Assembly (NCBI GenBank): GCA_905221605.1
Contig: CAJNDS010000524.1
Location: 186,001-250,000, forward strand
DNA: 64,000 nt
Direction of reading: 5' to 3'
Source: Symbiodinium natans
Lineage: Eukaryota; Sar; Dinophyceae; Suessiales; Symbiodiniaceae
Position 1 is the first letter of the stretch. Every line of letters starts with the position of its first letter. Under the pieces are notes generated by a model. It did not search any database. It was not told the DNA's origin and saw only the letters and a list, made by a program, of their open reading frames with translations. This document shows, piece by piece, positions 62,215-64,000 of this stretch. The position numbers and the translations under genes are program-made.

Positions 62215-62712
62215 TGCCCTCTAGCAAAGCTGAAAGCTGCCACGGGGCCTGTAGGCTTCCCAAGCCCTCAGCCCAGGCGACAGAGAGCCTGACTTCCATT
62301 GCGGATGGCATGCAGGAAGAGACCCGTCCGCAAGAAGCTGGTAAGAAGCAAAGGCCCCGCAGTGCACAAGTCATGCACAAAGTGGCAATGGTCCATGCGC
62401 AGGAGTGCACGCCAGAGACTCAAAGCACTTAAGGTCGTGGACCAGGTCGTCGACTTCCAGATGTCCAAGGCTGAAAAGGACCTCCACAGTCGAGCAGAAG
62501 GCCTACTTGGCCCGAGCCTCATGACCAACTGTGGGCTCATGCAGCAACTGTGCGCCGACATGTGCCCCAAACCCCAAGCCCCTCCCAAAACCCTCATAGC
62601 CCAAATACCCCAAAACCCTGACAGCAGATACAGTGTGGTGAGGCAGGAGTGCCAACCTCCTGACATTTGTGGAATGCATCGCCTTCCGACGCGTTGGCAG
62701 CCCTTTGCCTGA
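62215..62712 (+). CDS. Exon-like frames, ambiguous
   Basis: Two overlapping plus frames: 62214-62432 (KPSAQATESLTSIADGMQEE) and about 62430-62560 within the frame 62299-62712 (VVDQVVDFQMSKAEKDLHSR). Each looks coding over part of its length. Confidence 0.3.
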
Positions 62713-62799
62713 GAGTGAGTCGGATTCAGGGCCCAAATATAGTATATAGTTCATGTAGTACAAAATAAACCAGGGGTTTCGTCTGTGACTGTGCCTCAG

Positions 62800-63161
62800 C
62801 CAGGCATGTCGTTCTACTCAGACGGCCTCGTCTATGCTTCCTTGCAACGTGGCTGCAGGCATCCGCAATTCTTTGTCACGTGAGTTCTCTGGCAAAGGCT
62901 GGTGGTTCTCCACTTTGGCATCCTGCAGCTCATTATGTTGCCAGCAGACGCTCGTCGGTAAAGTTCAGCAAGTCTCGTTTTCAAAGCCTTTCAAAAGGTC
63001 GCTCCCCCCCGCGCCCCCCCCTCTCCCGCCCCTGAATCCCCTTCCCCCCCCCCTCGCATCCACCTGAAAAGTCGTGCTGCCGCCGATCCAGGCTGTGGTT
63101 TTGATAGTGAACTCCTACAATGTCATGGACTATCAGGGAGTGCCGAGGCTGCATCAATCAC
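62800..63161 (+). CDS. Two exons, unknown protein
   Basis: Exon 62800-62879 lies between CCTCAG and GTGAGT and reads FYSDGLVYASLQRGCRHPQF. Exon 63092-63161 lies between GATCCAG and GTGAGA and reads VVLIVNSYNVMDYQGVPRL. Both have textbook GT-AG borders. Family unknown. The C-rich stretch 63003-63055 lies between them. Confidence 0.42.
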
Positions 63162-63524
63162 GTGAGACGGTCTCCGCGCTTCAACTTGGCCTAAACCGGT
63201 CAGAATAAATTGTGCTGCAATCTCATGAGGTTATATGAGGTTTGTGGAGGTCCGAGGAGAGTCACCCAGCCGCAAATGTCCAGCAACTGAGGTCTACTTC
63301 CTTTCTTCTCTGCTGCTTGGGGCCCGTGCCCCTGGAACACGCTTTTCCGTATCCCCCGTGCGTACATCATGTGAAGGCTTCTTGACGCTTAGGAGTTGAA
63401 TTCAAGCCGCGCCCTTTCACAAGCAGGCTGAGTGGTTGTGATTCCTCCCGCGTCAGTGCAAAGGGTTCACATGCCGCCAGTCTTGGGGCAGGCTGGATCA
63501 TCATTCTCACGACAGAGGCCTTCA

Positions 63525-63727
63525 TGCGGCCAGGCTGCAGCAAACCCTCTGTCGATTCTAGATTCGCAGTGCAGCGCTATATCCCCCATATTCCCCCATG
63601 CGAGAGTGCGAACACAAGGCTGCTCTACACCATCATTGAATATCTGTGCCGGCACATCGACCAGGCACGTCGTGGAACACGGCCCGCTGCTTCCAAAGAA
63701 TGCCTGCGCATTATTGCCATACCATAG
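63525..63727 (+). CDS. Exon-like segment
   Basis: Reads SKPSVDSRFAVQRYIPHIPP, RLLYTIIEYLCRHIDQARRG and AASKECLRIIAIP, to TAG. Coding-like. Unknown. A TA microsatellite (about 63755-63822) follows. Confidence 0.36.
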
Positions 63728-63754
63728 GCAGCTCTCAGTCAACATGTTGTATAT

Positions 63755-63822
63755 GTTAGTTATATATATACACACACCTATATATATACATATGTATATA
63801 TATATATATACATATATTAAAT
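63755..63822 (+). repeat. TA-rich microsatellite
   Basis: (TA)n with CA and TG interruptions, ending upstream of the exon at 63846. Confidence 0.85.
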
Positions 63823-63845
63823 GTGAGGGCATATTTCCTTTCCAG

Positions 63846-64000
63846 GCCCCCTGGACTTTCAGGTCATACTCACTCAGACTCAGTTGGCCGCCGGCCGCCT
63901 TTCAATTCATCGACGGCGTCTGCACCTCTCCAGCAAGAGAGTCGGAACCGAGGACCTAGGATTGAGAGTCTTGAGATCCCATTCACGAGGGTTGCTTCCA
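63846..64000 (+). CDS. Partial exon at window end
   Basis: After CTTTCCAG two frames stay open to the end of the window: one reads DFQVILTQTQLAAGRLSIHR, the other GHTHSDSVGRRPPFNSSTA. Truncated by the window edge. Unknown. Confidence 0.33.

Overview
The window looks like nuclear DNA of a dinoflagellate (alveolate), probably a symbiodiniacean/suessialean-type lineage. Four things point there: coding sequence broken into very short exons; introns that often begin with GC or GA instead of GT; nearly all recognisable exons on one strand (+) for 64 kb, as in the unidirectional gene clusters known from dinoflagellates; and many interstitial arrays of the plant/alveolate telomere unit TTTAGGG/CCCTAAA. 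There is no bacterial operon structure, CRISPR array, rRNA or tRNA that I can recognise. Most long open frames are shadows or microsatellite translations, so genes were rebuilt by hand from exon-like segments, splice sites and codon phase.

Five genes carry real family signatures. (1) 2161-4150 is a protein kinase in ten or more tiny exons. (2) 22006-24006 is an MPPED-like class III metallophosphoesterase, of which most junctions can be placed in phase. (3) 38909-41118 is a second, different metallophosphoesterase. (4) 46652-47248 is an intact, intronless, secreted lipocalin. (5) 50521-52230 is a Kelch-repeat protein. Weaker hits are a fibronectin type III exon (about 12.3 kb), an aspartyl-protease-like DTGS exon (56.2 kb) and single-pass membrane exons (38.2, 55.4 and 61.4 kb). 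The rest is many exon-like pieces (acidic, coiled-coil or helical-repeat) whose families I do not recognise; some neighbours share splice phase and probably belong to the same genes.

Between and inside genes are microsatellites: GAA, TC, TCTTC, CTACCA, TGTATA and CG. There are AT-rich islands (28.8-29.2, 38.7-38.9 and 47.3-47.5 kb), a short dispersed repeat family with about five copies, and two MITE-like elements with terminal inverted repeats (41.8 and 54.3 kb).

The most unusual signal is that the telomere-like arrays are not scattered. At least ten sit directly against an exon-like segment, so that the array's own TTTAG or CCCTAAG supplies the 3' splice site. Together with GA/GC donors that duplicate the bases after the acceptor, this suggests introns built from, or invaded by, repeats.
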